A stretch of DNA of 64,000 nucleotides from Limnoperna fortunei (GCA_944474755.1 OX104123.1:64039898-64103897); one strand, 5' to 3'; shown: positions 1-13,207, counted from the stretch's first letter. Notes: generated from the sequence alone by a model not told the origin. Translations and numbers: made by a program.

Positions 1-1
1 T

Positions 2-2293
2 GAATCGAGCTTAGAGAACAGCATTTTGAAACGATACGTGTGCGCTCAAGGGAATATCATGTCACGGGATGACTCGGATATCGATACACACTCAAGTTCG
101 AATGGAAGTTTGAATCTTAAACTGTTGCATTCTGGGAGTTTACGTAAAGCCTGCTTTTACATTAGTGAGAAGGCAATTACTCAGACGTTCAGTCTGGTAT
201 CAAATGATAGTCGATCTGACTCGTCCCCTGCATGGCCTGACTCAAGCAATTGTCGAACAGGTGATGCGATAGAAGATAAAGGAAACAATAAACCTATGAT
301 ATCTGAAAATGGCCACTCTTTACGTAACATAAATGATGATTATGATCAGTTCGAAAAATTTAACTTACTCACAAATAACACTGAGGATTTAAGCAAAAGA
401 AGAAATATAAATTTGAACAATGAAAATTTATCTAAAATCAACGAGGCGCTTATTTCTTCATGTTTACGAAATGATACTGACATTATTAATCACACTGAAA
501 AACCATTACATGCATGGGAATTAACAAATAGTTTTAAAATTCCAAATATTTGTAGCGAAGATGATTTCAAAAGGAACATTGAAAATTGGTTGGAAAATTC
601 GGCATTAACAGACAAAGTACCCGCTCGCCGAACTAGGAGTACTGAATCTACAAGCAAGAAAAAATACAATCTAAGCAGGGCATTCAGTAGTGATTCCAGG
701 AAAGAAAGCTTACAAAAGCAACGTAGTATATTTCCGCACGCAGACAATGATCCCTCTTTAGATGCAATCCAAATGAATGCTCTCAATGACGATACGACAG
801 TAAACAAGAACTTACTGACGAATCAAACGATAGAATGTAGCAGAAGCGACTCCAGTTATAATGTAAAATCCCAACCAGAAAATGCAACTGTTTTCAGAGC
901 GATTTCGGACGGAAAGCACTACCAAGATTTGGAAAATCAGAAGGTGGGAATTATCGTCCCAAAAGTAAAAAGAGACAAGGGAACTGTTGTTTGTGCAGCT
1001 CAAATCTTAGACGAAACTGGATGTCATTCATCTGTTTTTAACATCAGTATCCTGCGAAGGAGGATTTGTAAAGGTATGCAACCTACAGAAACCAACGGCG
1101 AACACGAGGTAGGTTGTGGTCAGAAAGTACAAGAGAGCCTTCCTTGTAAGCGGAATGAACGCAGTTTGTCCATTGACGCAAGCACACTCGGCTTTTCCGG
1201 ACACTTAGAGAAACTAAGATTAAACATGTCGGACCAGAGGTCACGTGATCACAATGTTCGTGCATGGATCGAACAAAGTCCCTACTGCCATAGGCATCCA
1301 CCGTATCGGCAATCTACTGTTGATACTATTGATAGTGGTATGGGGGATGACAACGGAATAAAATCCGGCCGAAGGGCATCTCTGTATAGCCATTTTCGCT
1401 ACTCATCTGACAATCAACACCAAACAGTTTGCAGACGCCCATACAAAGGCGAGATCACTCTCGACCCAAAACTTGTTCAAAGTTTGCAAAATACAACGAC
1501 AGCAAACACTGGAAATGAAACAAAAAGATTAGATAGAGATTGCAATGGCACGTATACAGAAGACGCAGTGTTGAATGGGTGTAGTTACAAAGAAGGCGAG
1601 AACACTATTACACAAAATGGGTCTGCTTCATCCCTCACAGGAAAGTCATTGGAAAATGATATTTTGCAGTCTTCACCAAATCTGTCCAAGGTTAAAGTTG
1701 ACTTAAAAACGATACATATCGATGATGTTTTACATGCGTCATCTAATCTGTCAAAGCAAGTGTCAGCAACCTCATCGCTTAGCTTGGACGAAATGAATTC
1801 ATGGTTTGGAGTTAACCGAAACGAAAGAGAAGATTTATTAAACCAATTAATCAACTTTCAGAACTTAGATTCCAGTATTGTTAATGCAACTCAGCTCGAT
1901 GCAAAAGCTGACGACGAGTCTTTGCAGTCAGATCACTCGAGAAAATTATCTCAAAAATTATCTCTAAGCGATGAATGTAGTTCTTGCTCGTCCAACACTG
2001 AAACTTCCAACTTTCCTCTTCAAGAATGCGACGTGTCCCGAACATCTCTAACATCGATAGATAGCGTACCTCGATATGTCAGTTCAATCGAATATCCATT
2101 TTATATTCAGCTCAATGAAGTTATTGTGACAAATGCGAATCCTTCACAGCAATCTCATTACCACATTGACTGTAAAGATGAAAATGACAGTTTGTCTTCT
2201 GTTACACAATCTGTGGGAGATTATGAGTTTTCATGTAAAGCAGATGGCGCTGGACTTATTGAAGGGCATGTTGGCGTCAAGAATAACTTTCAG
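2..2293 (+). CDS. Filamin-repeat protein, long exon (5' partial)
   Basis: One open frame runs from the window edge to a splice donor (CAG|GTATTA) at 2293/2294. The frame is still open at base 2, so the exon may start upstream; the first in-frame ATG is at 59-61. About 760 residues are encoded. Most are polar and low in complexity (Ser, Asn, Asp, Lys rich), with Arg-Ser pockets and no recognised domain. The last ~60 residues become hydrophobic and ordered (EYPFYIQLNEV, then GDYEFSCKADGAGL). They end in GAGLIEGHVGVKNNFQ, which matches the opening strand of a filamin/ABP280 Ig-like repeat (GxGLxxGxVGxxxxF). The rest of that repeat is in the exon at 4816. Filamin repeats bind cytoplasmic tails and actin regulators, so a cytoskeletal scaffold is an inference. 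Relatedness to true filamins, TRIM/NHL proteins or another family is not decided here. Confidence 0.75.
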
Positions 2294-4815
2294 GTATTAT
2301 ATTAATATATTATGCACTTTATACTACAATTTAACTACAACGTCTCATTGTCCATTTTGTTTTACTCAGCGTAAACACAATACTTTAATTGTCTTAATGT
2401 CTTATAGTCATCCAATAAAATAATCAGGGCGTTAAATTGTATGTAAGGTGACAAGTGCCTCCTCTAAATGAAAAAGCACGCTTCTTAAGAAAGGTTTTTG
2501 TCAAAATGTCTTTACAACCTCTGTCATACCTTCTATGCTATTGAATTTATGGCCCTAATATGAAATAATCCAGTGATTAATTAAATTGTTGCTATAGTCT
2601 AGACAGTAGTATTTCAGTTATATGCAGGGCCAGAATAATTTTACAGACAAAAAGGTATTTGGGAAATGTGATGCACGAAAAATGTGGTTTCTACGGGAAA
2701 AGTATGAAGTATTGGTCAGTAGGAACAAATAGGTATTTTGCGGCGACAATGCGCTTACAAACAAGTTGTATCGTGTTAAAAGTACTGTGGTGTTCTCCTA
2801 AGACGATACTAACTGTAGTTGGGCAATCAGGCGTTGAGTATTATATCCTGACAACAACGCAAAAAGTGTACCTACCCTATTCCCATTTAATGCGATGAAA
2901 AGTTTTATAATCCGAGCTCAAGGAATATGTTTGGCATATGCGTGTCAACAACAAGCAGGCAGGCAGGGTGTACTCGACTCCAATCTTAATTGACAAGGAT
3001 TGCCAGTTTTCCTACGCCATGTCGGGGGTTCTCTCCGGGTACTCAGGCTTCCTCTCCCAATAAAAACTGGACGCCATAATATAGCTGAAAATTGCGGAAA
3101 GTGGCTTTAAAACACCATTAAACAAACAAACAAACATAAACAACAAAATGTTGAAGCACGGACCCACATGCATTAAATTGGCTATTTTCTTCGATCTCAT
3201 TTACCATTTTTACTACAGTTCATGTTTGGATGTAAATTTATATATCTATAGTTATATTACCACCCGGGGCATGTAAATTTATATAATTTCAACTAACCTC
3301 AGTGTTGACCTGCACGTGATCAGCATAGTAAATGCCTTAATACCTTAACACACTCCTTAGAGTGTATTTAAAAATGTAACGTACATGAACATAAATTAAT
3401 AAATGTATGTAGAGCATTACCACTCATTGCAGTGCTTGTGTGCCTTGTCTAGAATGGGCAGCATAGCAATATTCATCCTACCTTAAATACGTATCTACAA
3501 AAGGCTTCTTGCCAACGTTCTAAATGAATGTGCTTGTTTAATTTTGATTTAGATATGATATCCGTTTTATTCTAACATATATCAAAATGGCTCGTCTTGA
3601 TCCCATAGTCCTCAAAATCACTATATGCTAGGTAAAAATATAATAAAATGTGTTTCTCTAGCTACTTCTATCCGTTTTATCTGTCACATTAAAGTTAATA
3701 GAACCAAGTACAATCCTCTTGATTAGATACATGTATTGATTTACAGTGATTAACAATGTTAAACAAAGTGTTGTAGCACAAAGTCACATCTGTCAAGAAG
3801 CGTCAGTTATTACACGTGTCAAAATCTTCTGTTGGCATGCCAACCTTGCGAAATTGTTATATGTGATAAAAAAAGATAAAGTATATAGACTCATTAGCAT
3901 TGTTGTCAGATCACGGTTTAGACCTCGTGATGAAGGTAACATGTTTTCTAATCTGTTTGCACTACTTTTGAGTACTTCGGCACTGCTGATCGTGACAGTT
4001 GCTAAGACGTAATTTATAGCTTATATTAAGCTTTACTGAATATTACAGTTTTGAACAAAATCCGGACTATTTTACGTCTAATCATGACGAAAAAAGGAAT
4101 CAATTTGCTTAAGATGTCTAATACAATATTCAGACTGTTTATACAAATTTTGAACTTCAAATTTAATCAAAGTGCAATCTGCACTGGAGGAAAGGTTTCT
4201 TTCTCAAGTAAAGTGTATTAATGGAGATCCCTGCCTCATGTTTTTATTATAACCTAAGTCAAAGCATTTCGCACACAAATTATCGCATAATGTACATGCG
4301 GGCACTGTTTGTGTACTAATCCTGGCATCAAACTACGGATGAACGACCGCATTACGATCGTATTGAGTTATTAGTTACCGTAAATGACAATACGATTGGA
4401 TTTTGTAATTAATAGGTTACACCTATAGGGTACAGTATACACTGTGTTCGCAGTGATTTCATTGTAATTGAGCGTTTGAAAAAGGAAATTTAGCTCTGGA
4501 ACCTTCACAAAAATGTAATTTTTAGGCAATCATACGAATACGAAAAAAAAAATGGTCAACATATGTCAGATGAGAATATTACATGTGAGAAGTTTACGGA
4601 CGTACGGGCGAAAAGTGGTGGTAAAAACTTTTCCTGACCTTCATATCAGGAAATAACACTAAAACTCATACAGACTGCATGCATACCAACTATTTTAAAA
4701 ACATTTCCGCATATCGCATTAATTTAGCAGCAAGTCTTCTGATTTAGTGCTATCTACATAGTTGGATTGTCTGTGTACTAGTTTCTTACCAAATTAAAAT
4801 ATATTTCTCTTTCAG
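2294..4815 (+). other. Intron of the filamin-repeat gene
   Basis: This is a phase-0 intron of 2522 bp between donor GTATTA at 2294 and an acceptor ending TTTCTCTTTCAG at 4815. It was placed because joining the two flanking frames restores a full filamin repeat. It contains a 5'-truncated SINE at 2952-3143. Otherwise it is AT-rich with no recognisable coding segment; the short open frames at 2133-2423, 2659-2898 and 3746-4012 have no support. Confidence 0.7.
2952..3143 (+). mobile_element. SINE, 5'-truncated copy
   Basis: The body matches the reverse complement of the full-length copy at 38977-39244: 'gtactcgactccaatctta', 'gacaaggattgccagtttt', 'caataaaaactgg' and 'aacaccattaaacaaacaaa'. The tRNA-like head present in other copies is missing. 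The tail is a short (AAAC)n run at 3117-3137. It is the only copy in the window whose sense strand is the + strand. Confidence 0.7.
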
Positions 4816-5028
4816 GTTTGGACAAATGAGCCAAATAATGGTTCCCTCTCAGTTACTATTTATGGACCCAAGTCACACAGCGTACTGGAAACATGTGTTA
4901 TGTATACTGGTGATAACTTATACGAGGTCATGTATGAGGTCAAACATCCTGGTATCTACATAATATGTGTCAAATGGTCTGAGCAAAATATCCCAAACAG
5001 TCCATTTACTTGTAGGATATCGTACTAA
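4816..5028 (+). CDS. Filamin-repeat protein, final exon
   Basis: This exon encodes 70 residues plus TAA (5026-5028), read in phase 0 after the 4815 acceptor. It starts VWTNEPNNGSLSVTIYGP, continues with GDNLYEVMYEVKHPGIY and ends IPNSPFTCRISY. These are the core signatures of a filamin Ig-like repeat: LSVxIxGP, the YxVxYxxxxPGxYxIxV strand pair, and the closing IPxSPF. Together with the last 16 residues of the previous exon it makes one ~86-residue repeat, close to the usual length. The protein therefore ends right after a single C-terminal filamin repeat. Candidate polyadenylation signals (AATAAA) follow at 5280-5285 and 5317-5322. Confidence 0.8.
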   Translation, partial: VWTNEPNNGSLSVTIYGPKSHSVLETCVMYTGDNLYEVMYEVKHPGIYIICVKWSEQNIPNSPFTCRISY

Positions 5029-5279
5029 CTATTGACAGTGTTGGCGGAACTATTTTTTTTAATTTCGAATTCGGCTTCTCCAAATTTAGGGAATTGAGAA
5101 AAGAATAGTTTTCGCTAGCACAGTTATTATTTTAGAATATAATATAGTCATAAAGAACCGTAAAGACACGCGGATATTTTATTGAAAAAAATAATTGGAA
5201 AAAGTGCTCAACATGACTATGATACTTTGTTTTCGTTGCAGTGAGGGTCATAAAAAATACATTTATTTCAGGATCCGTG

Positions 5280-5322
5280 AATAAACTGCCATTTGTTTTT
5301 TTTTTAGAAAATGCAGAATAAA
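5280..5322 (+). other. Candidate polyadenylation signals
   Basis: Two AATAAA hexamers lie at 5280-5285 and 5317-5322, about 250-290 bp after the stop of the filamin-repeat gene. This is a normal 3' UTR distance. AT-rich DNA yields such hexamers by chance, so the call rests on position only. Confidence 0.35.
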
Positions 5323-5890
5323 ATAGAACATGTTTGATTCGTTGCTGCGTGTCTATGTTTGTTTATACACACTGAAATGAAAAGCTTCAGAAATGTTTAT
5401 TCATGTGAACTATTTATTTGTTTTCATTTCAGTGATATTTTGTTAATATTCTTTCCACATATGTGTATTTCTATATCGTAGCTTAGCACTCGTACAAGTA
5501 ATTATGCCCCACATGCGAATGCGTCGTGTGAGATGCTACGAACATTACAAGTGCAAAGGTTGAAACCCGAAAGAACCTTTTTAAAGAATATCAGGATTCA
5601 GTATGGCATGTCTCAGGAATTAAAGACAATACAGAGGAATAATGGAAATCATAATTAATTACGGAAACCTTTGAATACTTTTATGTCCTGTAAAATTTAC
5701 CAAGGTTTAATAGAAGTTACTACTCCAGACGCACATTTCGTCTAATGAAGACTCCTCAGTGGCGCTCAAACAAAAACACTATCTAAAATCCAAGTGACTA
5801 AGATGTTGTAGAGCTTTTCTTAACATAATTGCAAAACGTTATACCGATTCCAGCTAAGGCTATATACACCTTGAAAATAGAAAAATCTAT
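5323..5890. other. Intergenic stretch with an interspersed-repeat fragment
   Basis: No coding sequence is seen. Positions ~5725-5880 ('actccagacgcacatttcgt', 'gaagactcctcagtggcgct', later 'ccagctaaggctat') resemble a dispersed repeat I know from mytilid genomic sequences. The match is from memory and could not be searched. Confidence 0.3.
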
Positions 5891-6270
5891 GAACGCTCCA
5901 TTACATTCTTCAGAACGCTCCATTACATTCTTCGGACATAGGAACGCTCCATTACATTCTTCGGACAAAGGAACGCTCCATTACATTCTTCGGACATAGG
6001 AACGCTCCATTACATTCTTCGGAACGCTCCATTACATTCTTCGGACATAGGAACGCTCCATTACATTCTTCGGACATAGGAACGCTCCATTACATTCTTC
6101 GGAACGCTCCAGTACATTCTGCGGGCATAGGAACGCTCCATTACATTCTTCGGAACGCTCCATTACATTCTTCGGAACTCTCCATTACATTCTTCGGACA
6201 TAGGAACGCTCCATTACATTCTTCGGAACGCTCCATTACATTCTTCGGAACGCTCCATTACATTCTTCGG
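5891..6270. repeat. Minisatellite with alternating 22- and 29-bp units
   Basis: The core 'gaacgctccattacattctt' + 'cg' (22 bp) is repeated. Many units carry an extra 'gacatag' (one has 'gacaaag', one 'ggcatag'), making 29-bp units. Short and long units alternate irregularly, about 15 in total. Variant units ('cagtacattctgcg', 'gaactctcc') occur inside the array. Confidence 0.9.
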
Positions 6271-8316
6271 GTTACTTATTTGTCAATAATTAAGCTGAAC
6301 GTTTTATGAAAATAGCAAAGAAAACATACCGAACAACAAGAGCCAAAAGCCCAAGGACCGTTACAAATACAGATATAGACAAACAATGTCATGTCTAAAA
6401 CATGCGCGCAAAATACATTAATATAAATAATTTATAATCTACCTCTCTAACATGTTGATTAAGAGTTTATCACCTGGAAATTGTTACGTTTTCAAAGTTT
6501 AGCATTCAAGGCTTGCCGTGAATTTTACTTTTTGAAAATTGGGCCACCTTTAGTGATAAAAATATAGAAAACTGTTTTATCTATGATCAATAAGAAAATG
6601 TTGAGAGAAATTTTCCGAAAAACGTTGGCGGGACGATTCACCTCTTTGTTTGATTTAACTGAACATAAAAAATTATAGTATATCAACTGTGCCAAAATAT
6701 CCCATTGCTAACTAGCTTCCAGCTTGCCAAAGAATCTTAAAAAATATTTTAGTATTACTATAGGATTAAACACTGGGTTTTAGGAAATTATCAATGTGTA
6801 AACTCCGGCGACTTCCTCACAAAGTAAAAAAAGTCCGAAGGAGGACGCCATCTTGTTTACATTGGATACTGAAAGTAGTCCGCTCAGAGGAAATATTGAT
6901 ATATAAATTATCTGAGAAGACGCCATTTAAGTGTTTTATCCAATCAAAGCACTTAATACAAATAAATTACAGCATGAATAGAATTATTATATCTTGCACA
7001 TTTTTTCGTAAGATGGTCATTGATAAGTAACACATGCTGTGCTTAGGCTATTGGAGCAACATCCCATGCACTCTACCTCAAACAAAATTATTTTAGAAGT
7101 TGCTTTCGAGTGTTGTCGGAAGCAGTTGTTTATCCCCTTCTGGTCTAGAAAAGTCTTCTCCTCTTGCCCTTTTGCTAAACTGCCGAATCTCCACTGTGGC
7201 CAACTATATATAAGATTTTATTATTAATATATATATAAATATATATAAAATTGTTGAGGATATGATGCATAAGTATTATAAATGTTACATTCTAAACTTT
7301 CAGTTACGTAAGAGAAACCCCCATCAGCAAGAATCTTTTTGAAGTTATGAGCGTTAAACCCTTAAACCTATACAATTATAACGTGGTTATTGGGTCGATA
7401 CTTGATTTGTCCCACCAATCTATGGTATCTAGAAAAAGAAAGAATCACTGGCTGCCTAGACGAAGTTAGGTTCGGCGTAGGCGGAAACAAAAAAGTATGG
7501 TGTGCCTTGTAAGTAACGATGACGTCCACCAAACCTTTGTTAACATTTTTTTCAAGTTGTTATGTTATATACAATAGCTATAGGTTAATGTAATGATTTA
7601 TTTTTAGCTAGTTCAAGGATCTTTCAGTTTACTTCTTGTTTTCTTAACATCTTGTTTTTTCCTTCTAAAAGCATCTTTGATCAAAATGGATAGTTCTTGT
7701 TGATCTATGATTTAAGCCTAAATGACTTGTCGAACTAAGATAAAAAGGGGTGGGGGGGGGGGTAAAGGACACCTTTAATGCATACATTTACACATCAATT
7801 TAGTTGCCATCAATGTTTGATTTTAATAATGAAACATGCGAAAATGGAAATGCAAAAAAAAACTTTTTAGCCAAATCGTGCCACGACAGTTAAAAAGTTT
7901 TTTCTTGTTATGTACTTTTTATGCAAATGAAAGCGACTGAAAATTTTGCAATGAATGTTTCTCATCTATTATTATTGTACAGTTTTTTATGCTTTAGTTA
8001 TTGTTTATTGTTAGATATTAAATGATTTGGTAATGTGCACAAACTTTCTTCTACTACTAGTATACGAAATGAACATATACACAGTAATCAATACTCTGTG
8101 TGTATCCTCCCACTAAGTATTTTTTTAAAGTTAATGTTGTTATTATTCTTAGCTAATGCTTTTTGTAAAGAATGGTGGTCAATTTTAGTCAAATTTTCAG
8201 CTGTTTCATAGTAATAACGAATATGTTTACTTTACTTACTTTAATAATTTCTATCTGTTTCTTGCCGAAGGTCGGGATTTTATCAGTTACTAGAAATCAA
8301 AACTCAATATAGATGC
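6271..8316. other. AT-rich intergenic DNA, no gene recognised
   Basis: No domain or splice-consistent coding segment was found. Positions 6326-6350 ('gaacaacaagagccaaaag') recur in altered form at 46636-46655, so they are probably a dispersed-repeat fragment. A poly-G tract lies at 7747-7762. The open frames at 6794-7030 and 7039-7227 are not supported. Confidence 0.5.
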
Positions 8317-9519
8317 AGAATGCCTGAGAGTGGCCTTAAACCCTATCAGAATGCCCGAGAGTGGCCTTAAACCCTATCAGAATGCCCGAGAGTGGCCTTA
8401 AACCCTATCAGAATTCCCGAGAGTGACCTTAAACCCTATCAGAATGCCCGAAAGTGGCCTTAAACCCTATCAGAATGGCTGTGAGTGGCCTTAAACCCTA
8501 TCAGAATGCCTGAGAGTGACCTTAAACCCTATCAGAATGCCTGAGAGTGGCCTTAAACCCTATCAGAATGCCCGAGAGTGGCCTTAAACCCTATCAGAAT
8601 GCCTGAGAGTGGCCTTAAACCCTATCAGAATCCCCGAGAGTGGCCTTAAACCCTATCAGAATGCCCGAGAGTGGCCTTAAACCCTATCAAAATGCCCGAG
8701 AGTGGCCTTAAACCCTATCAGAATGCCCGAGAGTGGCCTTAAACCCTATCAGAATGCCTGAGAGTGGCCTTAAACCCTATCAAAATGCCCGAGAGTGGCC
8801 TTAAACCCTATCAGCATGCCGGAGAGTGGCCTTAAACCCTATCAGAATGCCCGAGAGTGGCCTCAAACCCTATCAGAATGCCTGAGAGTGGCCTCAAACC
8901 CTATCAGAATGCCTGAGAGTGGCCTTAAACCCTATCAGAATGCCTGAGAGTGGCCTTAAACCCTATCAGAATGCCAGAGAGTGGGGTTCTATCAGAATGC
9001 CTGAGATTGACCTTAAACCCTATCAGAATGCCTGAGAGTGGCCTTAAACCCTATCAGAATGCCTGAGAGTGGCCTTAAACCCTATCAGAATGCCCGAGAG
9101 TGGCCTTAAACCCTATCAGAATGCCTGAGAGTGGCCTTAAACCCTATCAGAATGCCTGAGAGTGGCCTTAAACCCTATCAGAATGCCTGAGGGTGGCCTT
9201 AAACCCTATCAGAATGCCCGAGAGTGGCCTTAAATCCTATCAGAATGCCCGAGAGTGGCCTTAAACCCTATCAGAATGCCCGAGAGTGGCCTTAAACCCT
9301 ATCAGAATGCCCGAGAGTGGCCTCAAACCATATCAGAATGCCTGAGAGTGGCCTTAAACCCTATCAGAATGCCTGAGAGTGGCCTTAAACCCTATCGAAT
9401 GCCTAAGAGTGGCCTTAAACCCTATCAGAATGCCTGGGAGTGGCCTTAAACCCTATCAGAATGCCTGAGAGTGGCCTTAAACCCTATCAGAATGCCTGAG
9501 AGTGGCCTTAAGCCCTATT
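8317..9519. repeat. 31-bp minisatellite, about 39 copies
   Basis: The unit is 'ccttaaaccctatcagaatg' followed by 'cccgagagtgg' (31 bp). C/T variation at the cccgag/cctgag position is the main polymorphism. One truncated unit lies at 8972-9000 and one unit lacks a base near 9395. Because 31 is not a multiple of 3, any open frame rotates through three peptides, so the 9255-9449 frame is a by-product. Confidence 0.95.
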
Positions 9520-10919
9520 CAACCAACCAACTAATCAAATTTTCTGTTTGCATTAGACTTGCGCCTACAATGGGGCATTTCAAAATAGGCACACTAAGGT
9601 GTGCGACAAATCAAGACAATTGGAGAAATCCAACTAGTTTTCCCCGTCCTCTGGGGGCATGTATAACTAATTTGAGCCATGGCTGCCATTTCGAATTTCC
9701 ACAATATGTATGCTTTGTTGTTTTACATTCATTATATTTGTTCCTTTGCCGGTCAGATGTCAGTTTAGTTTTAGAGTTGACAAGCAGGTTAGCAACATAG
9801 TACATGACTAAAATCCTTAAACATTCAACCACTAAGGCCATATGTGGCCATATACATGTATCCATGTAAATTTGAAATTCGATATAAAGCATCATTTTTA
9901 TAGAGCGATACGCATGCGTAGACCTACAAAAATCTTTTCAATGAGCTCCTGAAAGAGTTATATCGCGATATTTCGAGACTTATGTGAACCAAAACATTTC
10001 ACAGATCTTCCAAAAATATGACACATTGACTCTTAAAAAAGGCCTATTGATATATCTGTAATAACTGTTTTGCCATTGTTCGATCCAGCTGGTCAATTGA
10101 CAACCACCAGCACCCGGTGTAAACAAAAATACTGTAGACTTTAATAAACTATGTACACAGGTTTGCCTGTTACTGGTGCACTCGATTTACACAGAAAACA
10201 AAGACTAACTGGTAATTTCTACTAACCCAGATGATATATCAAACTTTTCACATTCTCGTTCAATCACAAGTGAGATTGTCACTTGCCAGTATTAAAACAT
10301 GTTAACATTTAGCAAAGCGTTTACATCGATACTACTCTCAACTAGTATTACCAAACTATTACACTGGTATTGCTAACCATGATTCACCAATATCGAACAG
10401 ATTACCATCAGAGCATTATCACATCATTGTTGTAATGTTCAACAGCAGTCACCATGCTTTAGTGAATCTAATGGGTAACCAGACAATAAGATGTCTCCAA
10501 AAAAACAAGCACAAGTCATGTTTACAAATACCCGTTCTTCACAATATTAGCAAACGCACTCGATATTGAAACTTACCCGGGCTCGCGACACCTAAGTTGT
10601 CTTGTGGCAGTTGCTATAATGCAGTGCATAACACGACAACATCACGCTGTTGTGTCAAGGTTTTTCAAACTATACCTATAATATTAAAAATAAAAATTAT
10701 GTAAGCTGGGACTGTATAAAATGTTGAATACAATTTCAATACAAGTTTTTTTTAAATTTAATTTTACACCTAAAGAACCGTACGTCGAACTCATTTTCCA
10801 ATTGAACCCTCAAAATAGTTCTAAAAATATAAATGCATGTAGTCCTGGAGCATCGAAAGCGTCATCATTCCCAATTTCTATCAAATCGGCAAAATATACA
10901 GCTCAAAAGTAAAATAACC
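9520..10919. other. No gene recognised; possible decayed LINE 5' region
   Basis: No coding domain is visible. The stretch directly precedes a degenerate LINE and could include its eroded 5' part, but no motif supports that. Open frames at 9471-9800, 9611-9895 (opposite strand) and 10721-10912 lack recognisable features. Confidence 0.4.
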
Positions 10920-13110
10920 AAAACAGAAAACAAAATGCTTTGAAAATGCTAAAGATCGATTTCCAATCTCTTAAGAGCAAAAAGGTTGACCTCATAGAAA
11001 TTATTATAACATCAATCCAAAATTCAGGAACGGAAACTTGACTGGACCCAAATATCTCCTGATATGAATACTTTCCCCAAACTATACATTGTATATCGTA
11101 GAAACATGGTGCCAAGTATCAACGACCAAGGCTATTGAGGAGTACTTTCAACCATAACAAAAGAATATATAAGCTCAGACATAATAGAACTAAAACAGAT
11201 TGATAGAAAGTAAGGACTAAATTTCTATTTCCGGGTTAAAAATAGCTTATTACCTTATTACAGACTGCCAACTGACAACGGTTCTTCATTAGAGCAATTA
11301 AGATAATCAGTTAATCGCACAAAACGCCAAAACCAATGCAACTATTAGTCAGTAGTGATTTAAATCTAGGATATATTGACTGGTCAGTATCTTGCACAAT
11401 AACAGGAAACCCAGACAAGTAACTCCTAGATATCATAGCCTCCATCAAATGGTAAACATACAACACGACTAGACAAAATATTAGTCCTTGATTAATATTC
11501 CAACACTCATCAGAAAACTTACTACATTTCCACCTATCGGTTCAAGCAAACATGATGCTGTATATGCCGAAGCTGACATCTGGCTTAAAAGTAAGGGAAA
11601 CCCCACGAAAATCTACAAATACAACAAAACAAACTGGGAAAACATATAATGTTACATCCACAAGTAAATATCCCGGTAAGACCGAGACTTCCCATCAAAT
11701 TCCAGGAATATAAAAATTTCTCTAAAAGATCAATCTACACAAAGTCCCGATAGCATGAGTGGTCAATTGCTAAAATAATGTAAACATAACTCGCACCAAT
11801 CCTCTGCATATTGATCAATAAATCTTACAATTCTGGTATTACATCACATGACTGGAAACACGCTAACGTCTTACCAGTATCATGAATGGGTGAAAAACAT
11901 TAGCCAGAAACTTATAGACCCATCTTAATGACGTGCGTTTGTTGACCAATAATGAAACATGTAGTAACATCACATATTATGAACCATCTTGAAACAAACA
12001 CTATTCTATATGATCTCCATCATGGTTTCATACAGTCTCTATCATTCGAAACTCATACATACAAGAACTTCAATCAACAGAAATACAAATACTCAAACAT
12101 ATCTCATAATTATGGACATCGCCAAAGCCCTTTTTCCCTCAACGACAACTCCTTTACAAATTAAACTAATGGAAACGTAACACACACCATTCTAACGGAT
12201 TGAACACAAACAGTTGTATTGAATAGTGAATCCTCCAATATACGCCAAGTCACGTCCAGTGTACCCCAAGGAAGTGTTGTTCAAGGCCCAGTCCTATTCC
12301 TTGCGTATGTCAATAACCTCCCGGAGTACCTCTCATACAGTAATTTAGGCCTCTTTTACGATGACACCATAATATATATATATATACCTGTCGAGAACCA
12401 TAACGACTGCACCAAGTTGCAAACTATTTTGATGTAGCCGCAAAATGGGAAATCGACTGGTTAATGGCATTTATTCCAAATAAGCCACGGTTCTCTCTGT
12501 TAAAACCAAAAGACAACCGATCATATTGAACTATATCTTACTCTGGATTCACATCTACTAAATATTTTGGCATTACACACAAATCAAATCTGAAATGGGC
12601 CAAACATATACATCAACTCGAAGGCTAAAAACACCTACCCTGTATAAGACGAAATCTAAAAAACATCAAACCAAAACACTATGATCCATACCAGATACTC
12701 GTCCGCACAAGGCTGGGCATTATTATTGTTGCACAGTCTAGGACCCACACAAATCCGAGTCTATCAATGAAAATAACGATGAGCTGTCCAACATGCCTGC
12801 AACAATTACAACACAAGCAGTGTATCGAACATGCTTAACACCACAACTTAAAGAGCCTAGATAACGTACACGACTGATCGTACATCTTCTTGTCGCTATT
12901 CCATCAGGCACTATTTTCATGTCATCAGACACTATAATAAAATAAACCACAAGCTCACATTCAGACACACATCTGTACAAAAAGACAAATATTCCTTCTT
13001 TCACTATACAAATACTAAATGGAACCTTCTACCTGTCACACCTGTGAACTCTCACAGTCCATGCCTTCAGAGAACAGATCACTTATACTGTTCTATTCCC
13101 TTGAACTAAT
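10920..13110 (+). mobile_element. Degenerate CR1-like non-LTR retrotransposon (LINE)
   Basis: Translating three frames in order gives the pieces of a LINE ORF2. Endonuclease parts: GTET-stop-LDPNIS near 11030-11060, KEYISSDIIELKQ near 11165-11200, YYRLPTDNGSSLEQL near 11255-11300, and DLNLGYIDW near 11354. Reverse transcriptase parts: MKHVVTSHIMNHLETNTIL from 11952, YDLHHGF, MDIAKA near 12113, VPQGSVVQGPVLFLAYVNN from ~12255, and the catalytic box as LFYDDTIIY near 12350. A C-terminal part follows: LRRNLKNIKPKHYDPYQIL near 12640 and WNLLPVTPV near 13020. Many stops and frameshifts break it, so it is not functional. The layout (endonuclease, then RT, with VPQGSVLGP-type motif B) fits the CR1/Jockey group; CR1 is my best guess. 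Confidence 0.8.
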
Positions 13111-13207
13111 TTTCTCTTTATCTTCTGTACTAAATATTATCTCTTTTTATAATCTAGCCACATTTGGACATTTTGTAAATAGCCCACCACGCATGCCCCA
13201 GTAAAAA

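Noticed and set aside
6794..7227. Two adjacent plus-strand frames (78 and 62 codons)
   Set aside because: No similarity recognised, no splice signals that join them sensibly.
8317..9519. 'ttaaaccct' in each unit, similar to a telomere repeat
   Set aside because: Only one such motif per 31-bp unit; it is not a telomeric tandem.
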